Part shown: in pieces, positions 24,087 to 35,993 of the stretch | How the letters are laid out: the number at the start of each line of letters is the position of its first letter | Position numbering within the stretch: position 1 is the first letter of the stretch | Assembly: GCA_023384135.1 (NCBI GenBank) | Contig: JAHDXS010000003.1 | Span: 248,001 to 312,000 of the forward strand | Length of the DNA: 64,000 bases | Direction: 5' to 3' | Origin: Alphaproteobacteria bacterium | GTDB taxonomy: Bacteria > Pseudomonadota > Alphaproteobacteria > Micavibrionales > Micavibrionaceae | Notes under the pieces: model-generated | The model's database searches: none | What the model saw: the letters and a program-made list of their open reading frames with translations, nothing else | Told to the model about the DNA's origin: nothing | Translations under genes and position numbers: made by a program

Positions 24087-24623
24087 ATGTCAACAGATGA
24101 AATAATAAAAATGGTGGATAATTATTGTCAAGAACGAGTGCTTTTCGCACTTAATCCATTAGTTTCCGCTGATCCAATAATACGACATATTTTTGTTACC
24201 AGAGAAATACACGGAATGCTTAATGGCCCTTGGAAAAACGAATTAGAAGAAAACCAATGGAATACTGTTGCATCTACAATGGACTCTTTTGTTGCAGGGA
24301 GATTAATGAGTCTTGCAGACAATGAAAAACCTAACAAAAATCGCCACAAGCTAGCTCGCCTTGAACCTAAAGAGGATGGATTATGGGAAATTAGGGCGAC
24401 TGACCCAAGACCAGGGGTAAGAATTGTGGGATATTTTGTAAAGAAAGATGTCTTTATCGCGTTGACATGGGCGACCAGATTATTTTTAGGGTCTGTAGAT
24501 TCTCTTCAATGGAGATGGATAATGATCAAATCTAAAAGAGAATGGAAAAAATTATTTTTAGAGTACACACCATTAACAGGAGGAGGGCCAAATGACTACG
24601 TATCGAACATCATTATTAACTGA
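24087..24623 (+). CDS. Candidate RelE-like toxin
   Basis: A 178-aa protein from ATG 24087 (a TTG at 24078 would add three residues). Its C-terminal half has RLEPKEDGLWEIRATDPRPG, VRIVGYFVKKDVFIALTWAT and the final KSKREWKKLF, an arrangement reminiscent of RelE/HigB-type RNase toxins; the N-terminal 90 residues are unassigned. The gene is AT-rich against the GC-rich surroundings and overlaps an XRE-type gene by 32 bases. Toxin identity is inferred from this pairing and the C-terminal pattern. Confidence 0.55.
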   Translation: MSTDEIIKMVDNYCQERVLFALNPLVSADPIIRHIFVTREIHGMLNGPWKNELEENQWNTVASTMDSFVAGRLMSLADNEKPNKNRHKLARLEPKEDGLWEIRATDPRPGVRIVGYFVKKDVFIALTWATRLFLGSVDSLQWRWIMIKSKREWKKLFLEYTPLTGGGPNDYVSNIIIN

Positions 24624-25050
24624 GATAACTGACCCAGATATGCCTCTTTCCGAAGGGGCTAAGGCGTATTTTCGCGAGCGTCAAAGAAACAAACTTTTTG
24701 ACGTTATTGTTGGTTGTTTTCTGAAAAAAGAAAAATTAGGAAAATTAACTAGAGCCGAATTAGCTAGGCGCTTAGGGAAAAGGCCCGAGCAGATTACACG
24801 GTGGCTATCTACACCCGGTAACTGGACATTAGATACAATAAGCGATCTCACCTTAGCCATTTGTAACGGAGAGTTAAATTTCGATGTTTATGAAATTAAT
24901 GACCAACAGGCGCGACGAAATTCTGATTCTTTAACTACTTTTAGATACACGCACACATATGATTCAACTAAGCCCATTTCACATACAGCGTCTAGTGCAG
25001 CACAACATGCGTCATTAAGCTATCATGTAGAGACAAATAATGGCCAATAA
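24592..25050 (+). CDS. XRE-like antitoxin/regulator
   Basis: A 152-aa protein with a helix-turn-helix near residues 48-85 (KLTRAELARRLGKRPEQITR, WLSTPGNWTLDTISDLTLAI), typical of HigA-like antitoxins. The C-terminal 50 residues are polar and Ser/Thr/His-rich. It starts inside the upstream gene and its stop region overlaps the next start by 11 bases, so all three genes are probably one operon. Confidence 0.65.
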   Translation: MTTYRTSLLTEITDPDMPLSEGAKAYFRERQRNKLFDVIVGCFLKKEKLGKLTRAELARRLGKRPEQITRWLSTPGNWTLDTISDLTLAICNGELNFDVYEINDQQARRNSDSLTTFRYTHTYDSTKPISHTASSAAQHASLSYHVETNNGQ

Positions 25051-25546
25051 GAAAAATATAATAAAAATCCGCCCTATTATGGCTGTAGTTTGCGATGACA
25101 TTAGGCAAGAGTCAAATAACAAGCAAATTATAGTTGGAACATATGGAGGCGGTATAATACTTCAGTTGCCCAAAGAAAGTGGAGTGTCTTTGGATCAGGA
25201 AAGCGACGATTTAAATAAACCAGTAAGTATACCAAAACCTCTTTTTCTCTCCTTATGGGTGCCATTTGAGGTTAGCTCAGCAGGATTGGTTCTTGCTGAA
25301 TTTAAGCTTCTAGGACCTGATCCAAAGGCAGAAATTAGTATAAGAGCTCAAGTAGAATATTCCGAGGCTCCAAAATCATACGAAATGCCAGCATTTTCAT
25401 TTACGGGGCTGCCACTTAAAGCAAAAGAAAGTGGAGAATTAAAAATAGTATTTAAACATGAAGATGAGGATGAATGGATAATCCTGAGGACAATTCCTGT
25501 TACGGTCCTTAATTCTGAACTTCCCAAGGAGCCTTTACTACCGTAG
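25040..25546 (+). CDS. DUF6941-like protein
   Basis: A 168-aa protein. The opening IRPIMAVVCDDIRQESNNKQ followed by IIVGTYGGGIILQLPKE fits the DUF6941 pattern (cytosolic beta-rich proteins of unknown role). It forms the third gene of the AT-rich unit with the toxin- and antitoxin-like genes. There is no signal peptide. The function is unknown, and its partnership with the two upstream genes is only positional. Confidence 0.65.
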   Translation: MANKKNIIKIRPIMAVVCDDIRQESNNKQIIVGTYGGGIILQLPKESGVSLDQESDDLNKPVSIPKPLFLSLWVPFEVSSAGLVLAEFKLLGPDPKAEISIRAQVEYSEAPKSYEMPAFSFTGLPLKAKESGELKIVFKHEDEDEWIILRTIPVTVLNSELPKEPLLP

Positions 25547-25693
25547 GAAATAAGCTGCTACTTATTTTCTTAGCCTAATCTGAAACCCATATAGCCATCC
25601 CCCTGAAAATACGCTAATATCTCCCCCGTACGTTCGTACAAACCCTTATTCACGCCCACCGCCAGCCGCCGCAAATTCTCAGGGAGATCGCCC

Positions 25694-27133
25694 ATGACCA
25701 AAAAAACACCCATAACGGTTGCGCACGGCGACGGCATCGGCCCCGAGATCATGGCCGCGACGCTGGATATCCTGACCTCTGCCGGGGCCGCGCTGGACAT
25801 CGAGGAAATCGAGATCGGCAAGGCCGTGTACGAGCGCGGGATTATGAACGGCATCGAGGATAAATCGTGGGAATCCCTCCACCGCACGAAGGTGTTCCTC
25901 AAATCCCCCATCACGACGCCGCAGGGCGGGGGCTTTAAATCCCTCAACGTCACGGTGCGCAAGGCGCTGGGCCTGTTTGCCAACGTGCGCCCCTGCGTCG
26001 CCTATCACCCCTACGTCAAGACCAACTTCCCCGACATGGACCTCGTGATCGTTCGCGAAAACGAGGAGGATCTGTATGCCGGGATCGAGCACCGCCAGAC
26101 TCAGGACGTGGTGCAGTCTATCAAGCTCATCTCCCGCCCCGGCTCTGAGCGCATCGTGCGCTACGCCTTTGAATACGCCCGCGCGAATGGCCGGAAAAAA
26201 GTCACCTGCATGGCCAAGGACAACATCATGAAGATGGCCGACGGCCTGTTCCATGCCGTCTTTGACGAGATCGGCAAGGAATACCCGGACATCGAGCAGG
26301 AATTCTACATCATCGACATCGGCACCGCCCGCATCGCCGCGCGCCCCAGCGCGTTTGACGTGATCGTCACCGAAAACCTCTACGGCGATATTATCTCAGA
26401 CGTGGCGGTGGAGGTCACAGGCTCCGTCGGCCTCGGCGGCTCCTGTAACGTCGGAACCGATTTCGGCATGTTCGAGGCCGTCCACGGCTCCGCCCCCGAC
26501 ATCGCGGGGAAGGGGATCGCCAACCCCTCGGGCCTGCTGCTCGGCGCGATCCTGATGCTCAACCATATCGGCCAGAACCCCGTCGCCACCAAGGTGCACA
26601 ACGCGTGGTACAAGACGATCGAGGACGGCATCCATACAGGCGATATCTATGACCCCGCCTTAAGCACACAGAAGGTCGGCACCAAGGACTTCGCCAAGGC
26701 CGTCATCGAGCGTCTGGGCGAAAAACCAGCGAAATTCACCCCCGTCGATTACGGGCAGGGCAGCGGCAAGGGCCTCACCCTCCCGCCGCTCAAGCCGCGC
26801 GTGACGGAGAAAAAGCTGCTGGTCGGCGCCGATATTTTCCTCGACTGGAACGGTAAACCCGACGATCTGGCCGCACAGATCAAGCCGACCCTCGTCAAGG
26901 GGCTGGACCTCAACGTCATCGCCAACCGGGGCGTCAAGGTCTGGCCGAACGGGCAGCCCGGAACCTTCTGTTCCGATCATTGGTGCCTGCGCTTTATGGG
27001 GGATAACCTCGCGCCGGTCACGATCATGCAGCAACTCGCCAATCTCGAAAAGGCCGGGCTGGCCTTCGTCAAGGTCGAGAACCTCTATACCTTTGACGGC
27101 AAGAAGGGCTTTACAGTTGCACAGGGCGAATAA
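25694..27133 (+). CDS. icd: NADP-type isocitrate dehydrogenase
   Basis: A 479-aa decarboxylating isocitrate dehydrogenase for the TCA cycle, converting isocitrate to 2-oxoglutarate. Supporting motifs are VAHGDGIGPEIM at the N-terminus, NVTVRKALGLFANVRP (substrate Ser/Arg residues), IVRENEEDLYAG, VTENLYGDIISD (metal Asp) and FEAVHGSAPDIAGKGIANPS. The extra C-terminal domain (about residue 340 onward, KKLLVGADIFLDWNGKPDDL) is the extension seen in the Thermus and Rickettsia enzymes (about 480-500 aa). The start has an agggag site. It is separated by 6 kb from acnA. Confidence 0.95.
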   Translation: MTKKTPITVAHGDGIGPEIMAATLDILTSAGAALDIEEIEIGKAVYERGIMNGIEDKSWESLHRTKVFLKSPITTPQGGGFKSLNVTVRKALGLFANVRPCVAYHPYVKTNFPDMDLVIVRENEEDLYAGIEHRQTQDVVQSIKLISRPGSERIVRYAFEYARANGRKKVTCMAKDNIMKMADGLFHAVFDEIGKEYPDIEQEFYIIDIGTARIAARPSAFDVIVTENLYGDIISDVAVEVTGSVGLGGSCNVGTDFGMFEAVHGSAPDIAGKGIANPSGLLLGAILMLNHIGQNPVATKVHNAWYKTIEDGIHTGDIYDPALSTQKVGTKDFAKAVIERLGEKPAKFTPVDYGQGSGKGLTLPPLKPRVTEKKLLVGADIFLDWNGKPDDLAAQIKPTLVKGLDLNVIANRGVKVWPNGQPGTFCSDHWCLRFMGDNLAPVTIMQQLANLEKAGLAFVKVENLYTFDGKKGFTVAQGE

Positions 27134-27221
27134 AAAACGATAATATGGGCAGGTTATGCGCCCGGGCAGCGTATAATAACAAGAAATCGCTGGAAACTTA
27201 AGCGACAGGTGTTTTTAGGAC

Positions 27222-27968
27222 ATGGGAATGAAGGCAAGATTTCTTACACTCGCTGTAACCTTTATGAGTCTGGCGTTGGTCGCCGGCCACACGGAAGCTG
27301 CTAACGCCAAGAAGAAAAACAGAGACGCGCAAGGCTACGATCTCGTCTTCATGCCGACCATGAAAGACAACGTCATTACAATCGACAATGACAGCATTCC
27401 GCCCAACGAACCCAACATCGTACCCGTCACGTTTTTGCAAGATACCCCCCCGCGCGGGCTTCTTGATCGCGTGAACAGATTGGTGCACGGAATTAACGTG
27501 GACATCCCGCCCGAATACGACCAGTATGGTTATGAGATCCGCCGCTACATGTCCCACGTGGGCAACCCCAAAATATACACGGACGAGGAATTTTTGATCG
27601 AGCAGATCAGGAATACGCGTAAGGCGCGCGTGATCGTTCGCTTCTGGCAGCAGCATCTTGAAAAGGAAGTTGAGGAAATCGAAAAGGTTGTGGCGGAGCA
27701 GGACTCATCCTCCTCTGTCTGGACGGCCCTCAAGCAAAACAGACAGGTTACGCGAACCTTCGTCATTGATCTGCAAGGCTGGGTGGACTCAAACGAGCGC
27801 CTTTTGATGAACATTCTCGATACATTCAGCTATGTGCAGCTTGACTACCCCGAGCTGATCTTCCTGCGCCCGCACGAGCGGATCGAGTTCTTCAACCTCT
27901 ATCAGACCCGTCAAGCCAAGCTGAACGCCATCAAGAAGTATCAAGCCTTCGCCCTGATGTCTTATTGA
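27222..27968 (+). CDS. Exported hypothetical protein
   Basis: A 248-aa protein with a signal peptide (residues 1-27: MGMKARFLTLAVTFMSLALV followed by AGHTEA). The mature part is mixed alpha/beta with a charged helical section near residue 145 (QHLEKEVEEIEKVVAEQ). No domain is recognised. It is convergent with folD and sits just downstream of icd. It is probably periplasmic. Confidence 0.75.
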   Translation: MGMKARFLTLAVTFMSLALVAGHTEAANAKKKNRDAQGYDLVFMPTMKDNVITIDNDSIPPNEPNIVPVTFLQDTPPRGLLDRVNRLVHGINVDIPPEYDQYGYEIRRYMSHVGNPKIYTDEEFLIEQIRNTRKARVIVRFWQQHLEKEVEEIEKVVAEQDSSSSVWTALKQNRQVTRTFVIDLQGWVDSNERLLMNILDTFSYVQLDYPELIFLRPHERIEFFNLYQTRQAKLNAIKKYQAFALMSY

Positions 27969-28011
27969 TCCTGAATGCTATTGATAAGATCGAAATGAAC
28001 CCGCGAACCTC

Positions 28012-28884
28012 TTAGGGTTCGCCGCTGGCTTTGGCACGGCGTTTGGCAGTCGCCGCCGCGGCCAGGACCGTATTGGACAGCAAACAGGCGATCGTCATCG
28101 GCCCGACCCCGCCCGGAACGGGGGTGATGGAGGAGGCCACACCCTTCACCGCCGCGAAATCCACATCCCCGCAGAGCTGCCCGGCCTCGTCCCGGTTGAT
28201 CCCGACATCGATCACGCAGGCCCCGGGTTTCACCCAGTCCGCCTTCACCATCTTGGCCCGCCCCACGGCGGCCACGAGAATATCCGCACGTTTGCAAACC
28301 TCCCGCAGGTCCTTCGTGCGCGAATGGGCGCTGGTCACTGTGCAGTTTTCCTGCAAAAGAAGCTGCGCCATCGGCTTGCCGAACAGGTTGGAGCGCCCGA
28401 TCACCACGGCCTCCAGCCCCGAAAGGTCTTTCAGAACGCTTTTAATCAGGATCATCGCGCCCTGCGGCGTACAGGCCACCAGCCCGCCGCCCGTGCCGAG
28501 AATCAGCTTGCCCGCATTGACGATGCCCAGCCCGTCCACGTCCTTTTCCGGCGCAATCATCTGCACAAGTTTATTCCCGTCCAGATGCGCGGGCACAGGC
28601 AGTTGCAGAAGGATTCCGTGTACGTTGGGGTTATCGTTGAACGCCTGAATTTCGGCGGCGACCTCGGCCTGGCTCACCTTGCCGGGCAGGCGCGACTCGA
28701 AGCTGCGGATACCCGCGCCCTCGCAGGCCTTGATCTTGTTACGCACGTAAATCTGGGAGGCCGGGTCGTCCCCGACAAGGATCACCGCCAGCCCCGGCTT
28801 GACCGGAAGAGCGGCGGCATCGCGCGCGACCTGCTCGCGCAAACCTTGGGCAATCGTTTTCCCGTCTATGATTATGGCGCTCAT
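28012..28884 (-). CDS. folD: Bifunctional methylene-THF dehydrogenase/cyclohydrolase FolD
   Basis: The start is set at ATG 28884 ([20 protein letters not shown]), giving 290 aa; the frame extends seven codons further upstream from a TTG. Hallmarks are [20 protein letters not shown] with the catalytic-type Lys in the following [39 protein letters not shown] and the C-terminal [19 protein letters not shown]. It interconverts one-carbon units on tetrahydrofolate using NADP. The yggT gene lies just upstream on the same strand and may be co-transcribed. Confidence 0.95.
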   Translation of the reverse strand: MSAIIIDGKTIAQGLREQVARDAAALPVKPGLAVILVGDDPASQIYVRNKIKACEGAGIRSFESRLPGKVSQAEVAAEIQAFNDNPNVHGILLQLPVPAHLDGNKLVQMIAPEKDVDGLGIVNAGKLILGTGGGLVACTPQGAMILIKSVLKDLSGLEAVVIGRSNLFGKPMAQLLLQENCTVTSAHSRTKDLREVCKRADILVAAVGRAKMVKADWVKPGACVIDVGINRDEAGQLCGDVDFAAVKGVASSITPVPGGVGPMTIACLLSNTVLAAAATAKRRAKASGEP

Positions 28885-28908
28885 AAGCAAAAACCCGGCT
28901 TGCAAAAA

Positions 28909-29211
28909 TCAGAAGAAAGAAACGCCCAGAAGGACTCTAAAAATCAATCCCGCAATAATCTGCACCCCGATAATGACCACCAGCGGCGTCAGGTCGATCC
29001 CGCCAACGGGGGGGACGTATTTGCGGATGGGTTTATAAACCGGGTCGGTGATGCGCTTGAGCAGGTTTGTGAGGTTCCGCGCCGCCTCGTTATTGGCGTT
29101 GACCAGTTCGAAGGCGATCAGCCAGCTGAGCGCGACCTCAAGAATGATAATCAGGATAAAAATCTGGATAATCGTTCCCAAAATCCAGGCTAGCGTGGCG
29201 AATATAAACAT
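28909..29211 (-). CDS. YggT-family membrane protein
   Basis: A 100-aa protein with two hydrophobic halves (ILGTIIQIFILIIILEVALS and LTPLVVIIGVQIIAGLIFRV) separated by the conserved basic motif LKRITDPVYKPIRKYVPPVGGIDLTP, the YggT (YGGT/CcmB-like) signature. Members are inner-membrane proteins linked to osmotic tolerance or cell-division contexts; the exact role is unsettled. It lies 24 bases upstream of folD on the same strand. Confidence 0.9.
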   Translation of the reverse strand: MFIFATLAWILGTIIQIFILIIILEVALSWLIAFELVNANNEAARNLTNLLKRITDPVYKPIRKYVPPVGGIDLTPLVVIIGVQIIAGLIFRVLLGVSFF

Positions 29212-29347
29212 CGAAATTATCTCCTAAGGTAACGGACCTGCCTCCTTTATAGACCCTTTGTCCCCTCAGGAAAAGGCCGCAAAACCCGATAATTTCACCA
29301 ATTTTTCAGTTTATTGGGTATAATTGAAGCTGAACGAAAGGATGGCC

Positions 29348-30076
29348 ATGCTGCCCGTAGACCCGCTGACGCTCTCGACCTTGCTGATTTTGGCCGGGAC
29401 CAAGCCCAATCTCTGCCCGGTCCCGCCGCCGACCAAAATCAATATGCTGCCCTCCACGGCGGAGATCAGCTTCGATACGACCCAGACCCTCGCGCAGCTT
29501 CAGGGCTACAGCATGGATACGGTGAATCCCTACGGCTTTCATACCGCAACGATTACACAGGCCTTCATGAAGGGGCAGATCGTGCGCAAATATGAAGTGA
29601 AGCTCGATCATAAATTTCTTGAAAAATATAACGCCTATTGCCTCTGGTACGAGGACATCACAGTCAGGATCGAAATCGCCCCGACCATCGTGATCGCCAA
29701 GGAGCTGTATAACGATCTCTGCATGCGCAAGGCCCTGATCGGTCATGAATCCAAGCATGTGATGGTGGACCGGCAGGTCGTGAATGACTATGCAAGATCC
29801 ATCGGGCAAAAGCTCTATAACGATTTGAAGTCCCGCGGGTTCTCCGCCGGCCCGATCCCCGCCGAATACGGACAGGAAACCGTGAACCGGATGCAGAAGG
29901 TGGTCATCCAGATTCTGGAACTCGAATTTCAGAAAATGGATATCGACCGCATGGAGCGCCAGCGCGCCGTAGACAACCTTGAGGAATATGAGAGCGTGGA
30001 CAAAAAATGCGAGAGCTTCCGGCTCCATAACGTAAAACTATATGAAAGCCTCAAAGCCGGGCGCCAGAAACGCTAG
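29348..30076 (+). CDS. Putative exported protein with HExxH motif
   Basis: Read from ATG 29348, six bases after an aaagg site (ATG 29342 and TTG 29324 are alternatives), it is about 242 aa. A short hydrophobic N-terminus (LSTLLILAG) may be a signal. The central IGHESKHVMVDRQVVNDYAR holds an HExxH zinc-protease motif (H-E-S-K-H) followed by a helix, as in DUF922-type peptidases. C-terminal residues are helical and charged. Metallopeptidase activity is inference. Confidence 0.6.
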   Translation: MLPVDPLTLSTLLILAGTKPNLCPVPPPTKINMLPSTAEISFDTTQTLAQLQGYSMDTVNPYGFHTATITQAFMKGQIVRKYEVKLDHKFLEKYNAYCLWYEDITVRIEIAPTIVIAKELYNDLCMRKALIGHESKHVMVDRQVVNDYARSIGQKLYNDLKSRGFSAGPIPAEYGQETVNRMQKVVIQILELEFQKMDIDRMERQRAVDNLEEYESVDKKCESFRLHNVKLYESLKAGRQKR

Positions 30077-30117
30077 GCCCGCCTTGCCGTCCGTCTTCTC
30101 TTGTCTGTGATCCCCGC

Positions 30118-30350
30118 GCCCCCCTTGTCATCCCTGCGAAAGCAGGGACCTGAAACATATCCCAGGGAATGGGTCCTTCGGCTTCGCCTCAGGATGACGG
30201 AGGAAGGCGTCATTGCGAACCCGCCCCGGCGGGTGAAGCAATCCATAAATGCAGACATTGGACTGCTTCGTCAGCCTTTCGGCCTCCTCGCAACGACAAG
30301 GAAACCGCCGCCCGCGTTGTGTTCGCTGTGATCGTTGTGTTTCAATAGGG
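30118..30350. repeat. Host intergenic repeat cluster
   Basis: The series is tcatccctgcgaaagcaggg, a gggtccttcggcttcgcctc unit, the 90-bp cattgcgaacccgccccggc ... gcctcctcgcaacgac element (30208-30298), and a gtgatcgttgtgtttcaata piece. It occupies the gap between the HExxH gene and metB; no gene is seen. Confidence 0.8.
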
Positions 30351-30359
30351 TCCGCCGCG

Positions 30360-31517
30360 TTAAACCGCCGCCAGAGCCCCGCGCAGGTCGGAGAGCAGAT
30401 CCTCGATATGCTCGATGCCGACGGACAGGCGCAGAAGCTGGTCCGTTACGCCCGCCTTTTCCCGCGCCTCCGGCCCCATCGAGACATGCGTCATACTGGC
30501 CGGATGGTTGATGAGGCTCTCCGTCCCGCCCAGCGACTGCGCCAGCCGGAAAAGATTGAGCGCCGCAACGAACCGCCGCGCGGTGTCCTGATCGCCCTTG
30601 AGTTCAACGCTCAGCATCGCGCCGAACCCTTCCTGCTGGGAAGCCGCGATTGTATGCCCCGCGTGGGAGGGCAGGCCGGGATAATAAACTTTGGAAACCT
30701 TCGGATGAGACTCGAGCATCTGCGCGATCGCCAGCGCGTTCTCCTGCGCCCGGTGGACGCGCAGCTCCAGCGTCCGCAGGCCGCGCAGCGTGAGGTAAGA
30801 GTCGAACGGCGCGCCGATCAGGCCGAGCGAGTTCGCCCAGAAATCAAGCTGATCCCAAAGCTCTTTCGTATTCGTCACCACACACCCGCCCACGACATCG
30901 CTATGCCCGTTCAGAAACTTGGTGGTGGAGTGGTAGACGATATCCGCCCCCAGCGTAAGCGGCTGCTGCAGCATCGGCGAAAGGAAGGTGTTGTCCACGA
31001 CCGTCAACGCGCCGCACGCCTTCGCCTTGGCCGCAATCGCCTTGATATCCGCGATCCGCATGACGGGATTGCTGGGCGTTTCGATGAGAACCATCTTCGG
31101 CGTTTCGGAAAACGCCTCTTCGATACCCTTCGCGCTATATTGATCAACGAATTTCAGACGGAAATGTTTCTTTTCCGCCAGTGCGCTCAGCATCCGGTAC
31201 GACCGCCCGTAGCAGTCATAAGGCGCGATCAGCAAATCTTCGGGGTTGAGCAGATGCACGATCAGCGTCAGCGCCGCCATGCCCGAGGCCGTCACGCACG
31301 CGCCGTAGCCTTTTTCGATCTCCGCCATCGCCTGCGCCAGATGGTCGCGCGTCGGGTTGCGGGTGCGCGAATATTCGTGCACGGCCTTCTTGCCGATCTC
31401 GTCCATTTGGAAGGTGGAGGAGAGACACAGCGGCGGAATCACGGCCCGGTAATTGACCGGATCGCCCAGCCCGGCCTGCACCACGCAGGTGCGCCTTTTG
31501 CGGTTTTTCTTATCCAT
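30360..31517 (-). CDS. metB: Cystathionine gamma-synthase-type PLP enzyme
   Basis: A 385-aa member of the Cys/Met-metabolism PLP family. The pattern follows E. coli MetB closely along the whole length: YSRTRNPTRDHLAQAMAEIE, APYDCYGRSYRM, VDNTFLSPMLQQPLTLGADI, the PLP-lysine site HSTTKFLNGHSDVVGG, and SLGGTESLINHPASMTHVSM. Likely role: condense O-succinyl or O-acetyl homoserine with cysteine, feeding methionine synthesis; a gamma-lyase function cannot be excluded from sequence. It is monocistronic between repeat clusters. Confidence 0.85.
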   Translation of the reverse strand: MDKKNRKRRTCVVQAGLGDPVNYRAVIPPLCLSSTFQMDEIGKKAVHEYSRTRNPTRDHLAQAMAEIEKGYGACVTASGMAALTLIVHLLNPEDLLIAPYDCYGRSYRMLSALAEKKHFRLKFVDQYSAKGIEEAFSETPKMVLIETPSNPVMRIADIKAIAAKAKACGALTVVDNTFLSPMLQQPLTLGADIVYHSTTKFLNGHSDVVGGCVVTNTKELWDQLDFWANSLGLIGAPFDSYLTLRGLRTLELRVHRAQENALAIAQMLESHPKVSKVYYPGLPSHAGHTIAASQQEGFGAMLSVELKGDQDTARRFVAALNLFRLAQSLGGTESLINHPASMTHVSMGPEAREKAGVTDQLLRLSVGIEHIEDLLSDLRGALAAV

Positions 31518-31587
31518 GCCCTATCTATTGGCCACGGGGCGCGCTTTGTCAATTTCCGATCTTTATTCCGCGCTCCGCAGATGAGGG

Positions 31588-31677
31588 CGACCGTCCTTGC
31601 TAGCCCGGACCAGCGGGTGAAGCAATCCATTCAGTCTGTGGATTGCTTCGTCGGCCCGAGAGCCTCCTCGCAATGAC
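31588..31677. repeat. Inverted host repeat element
   Basis: The 90-bp element with inner arms gtgaagcaatccattcagtc and ctgtggattgcttcgtcggc, ending gcctcctcgcaatgac, is the same type as those at 5655, 20051 and 30208. It lies between metB and the acnA upstream region. Confidence 0.8.
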
Positions 31678-31708
31678 GATCGTGGGGGATCGAAACGAAG
31701 CGCCCAAG

Positions 31709-31741
31709 AAAAAACCGCTGCTTATTTGGCTAAAGCAGCGG
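31709..31741 (-). terminator. Possible reverse-strand terminator
   Basis: The arms ccgctgctt (31715-31723) and aagcagcgg (31733-31741) pair over nine bases, with six A (T on the reverse strand) at 31709-31714. It would stop a leftward transcript entering from the acnA upstream region, although no leftward gene is annotated there. Confidence 0.45.
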
Positions 31742-31789
31742 CTGAAATGGTAAGTAAGCGAGTCGATAACTGAGGAGGAACCTGAAATC

Positions 31790-31951
31790 TTGCCATTCGA
31801 GGCGTCTCAACTATCTAAAACCCATTGTCAGCCTCAAATATGGCGAAAAAATGATCCGTTCGAGCCGTTTTTGGGGAATTTTGCTAGCACATTGAAAATA
31901 AAAGAAAAAACACCTGTTGATAACCGTAACAAAAAAATTCTGTCATTATGA
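31790..31951 (+). CDS. Doubtful small ORF (53 aa) upstream of acnA
   Basis: A TTG start lies 11 bases after a strong gaggagg sequence (31772-31778). The peptide has no recognised motif (IWRKNDPFEPFLGNFAS in the middle). Base composition is AT-rich. The strong ribosome-like site is the only support; it may equally be chance or part of a noncoding leader. The rest of 31742-32075 shows no gene. Confidence 0.25.
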   Translation: MPFEASQLSKTHCQPQIWRKNDPFEPFLGNFASTLKIKEKTPVDNRNKKILSL

Positions 31952-32075
31952 AAAGCCGCCCGAAATTCGCGGTTTTTCTAAATTCCTTGTTAATCAATTG
32001 GCTTTAATAATGTAGACTCTCGGAGCGCGATCCGCGCTTTCTTTTATTCTTTTTTCGATTTATGGGGACAAATAC

Positions 32076-34748
<2,673 letters not shown>

Positions 34749-34803
34749 CGGATCGCCCTGATTTGCTAGAGTTAGAGGGTAATTGAGAGAGATTACCTCG
34801 GAA

Positions 34804-34830
34804 CAGGGGCTGGTTTTTGACCGGCCCCTG
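34804..34830 (+). terminator. Hairpin after acnA, likely terminator
   Basis: The arms caggggctggt and accggcccctg pair (one G-T) around ttttg and are followed by atttcttttg. The T run is imperfect, so termination is likely but not certain. Confidence 0.6.
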
Positions 34831-34920
34831 ATTTCTTTTGGGCCCCGGGGCGTACGCATGATCTCAGAAAAACCGCAAAAAAGCGTACGCTTTACATACG
34901 CCCGCGCCGCAGCGCAAGGC

Positions 34921-35850
34921 TCACTCCCACAGATCGCGGTTCTTTTTGCTTGTGTCGGTAAGCCCTTCAAGATAGCGCGGCGCCATCTTCTCCGTTTCCA
35001 GAATAATCCGGTTAAAATCAGGCCGCTCGGGCCGGTAATGGACCCTGTAATGCGTCTCCAGCGCGGAAATCTCGCCATTCAGCATCGAAAGCCGCCGCTT
35101 GGCTTCCCGTGCCTGCCGCGCCTCATGAGAGGTTGCATCGATAAGCTTTTCCTTGATCTTCTCATTCGCCAGCCCGACAAGGAACCCGAGCTGGATGCCC
35201 TCCAGCAGCGCCGCAGCGACCCGCAGGCACTGATAGGCGCTGATCGGCACGGTCTTGGCCATCTCCACGGTAAAATTGAAAGTCGTAGAGCGCTCCGGCC
35301 CCCGGAAAATCATCCCGAGCCGCCCGCGCTCCCGTTCGATCTTCACGACGATCGCGATTCCGCCCTCATAGGTGATTTGAACGTTCTTGCCCGCCGCGCG
35401 GTAGGCCTCCTCGGCCAGCTTGATCGAGGAATCGTAATCCCCCTTGCTCACGAAGGCGCATTTTTCGACAATATCGAGGAACGGGTTGCGCTTGCCGAAA
35501 TGATAAACCGGATCGCCCTGATGATACACGCAGACCCACCGCTCGGGGGTGTAGGCCAGCTCATAATCGCTGACCACGTCGCTCCAGACTTCCTGCCACT
35601 TATAGGGGATAACCCGGTGCAGCAGGGGGCCACCTTTTTCATAATCTCTAATCATGTGCGCCACCATACGGGCGCAGCTATGCATATTATGGGCCCGCAC
35701 GACATATTTCTCAGCCGTCATCCCGCCGGTCTGAAGCGACACGGGCATCCGGTTGCTCTGGGCATAGGTCGGCTTGGCCAAATCCCTGAGATCAGGATCT
35801 GCGCTTTTGATGACAAAACGCTCGCGCACAAGGGTTGTATCGATATCCAT
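34921..35850 (-). CDS. Hypothetical protein
   Basis: A 309-aa protein without signal peptide or membrane span. It contains VVRAHNMHSCARMVAHMIRD, WVCVYHQGDPVYHFGKRNPF, a beta-rich middle (GIAIVVKIERERGRLGMIFR) and a helical C-terminus. I recognise no family. It has its own terminator-like region on neither side that I can define; it is convergent with acnA and probably monocistronic. Confidence 0.7.
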   Translation of the reverse strand: MDIDTTLVRERFVIKSADPDLRDLAKPTYAQSNRMPVSLQTGGMTAEKYVVRAHNMHSCARMVAHMIRDYEKGGPLLHRVIPYKWQEVWSDVVSDYELAYTPERWVCVYHQGDPVYHFGKRNPFLDIVEKCAFVSKGDYDSSIKLAEEAYRAAGKNVQITYEGGIAIVVKIERERGRLGMIFRGPERSTTFNFTVEMAKTVPISAYQCLRVAAALLEGIQLGFLVGLANEKIKEKLIDATSHEARQAREAKRRLSMLNGEISALETHYRVHYRPERPDFNRIILETEKMAPRYLEGLTDTSKKNRDLWE

Positions 35851-35932
35851 GCCCGTCCCGAAGGAAAATCAAACCTTCACACCTGATCATAACATATTCA
35901 AACGACTGGAAAAGAAACACTTGATAGAAAGC

Positions 35933-35967
35933 CAAAAAAAGCGCCCCGCTTGGAGGAGCGGGGCGTG
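35933..35967 (-). terminator. Reverse-strand Rho-independent terminator
   Basis: On the reverse strand, cgccccgct-cctcc-aagcggggcg is followed by ctttttttgg. It terminates the gene at 35994-36563. Confidence 0.8.
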
Positions 35968-35993
35968 CCGGAGGCAAAAAGGGGTGAAAAATC

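Noticed and set aside
24087-25546. Treating the AT-rich three-gene unit as part of the phage module
   Set aside because: Base composition and gene type differ sharply, the phage lysis cassette is already complete, and no phage family is recognised among the three genes.
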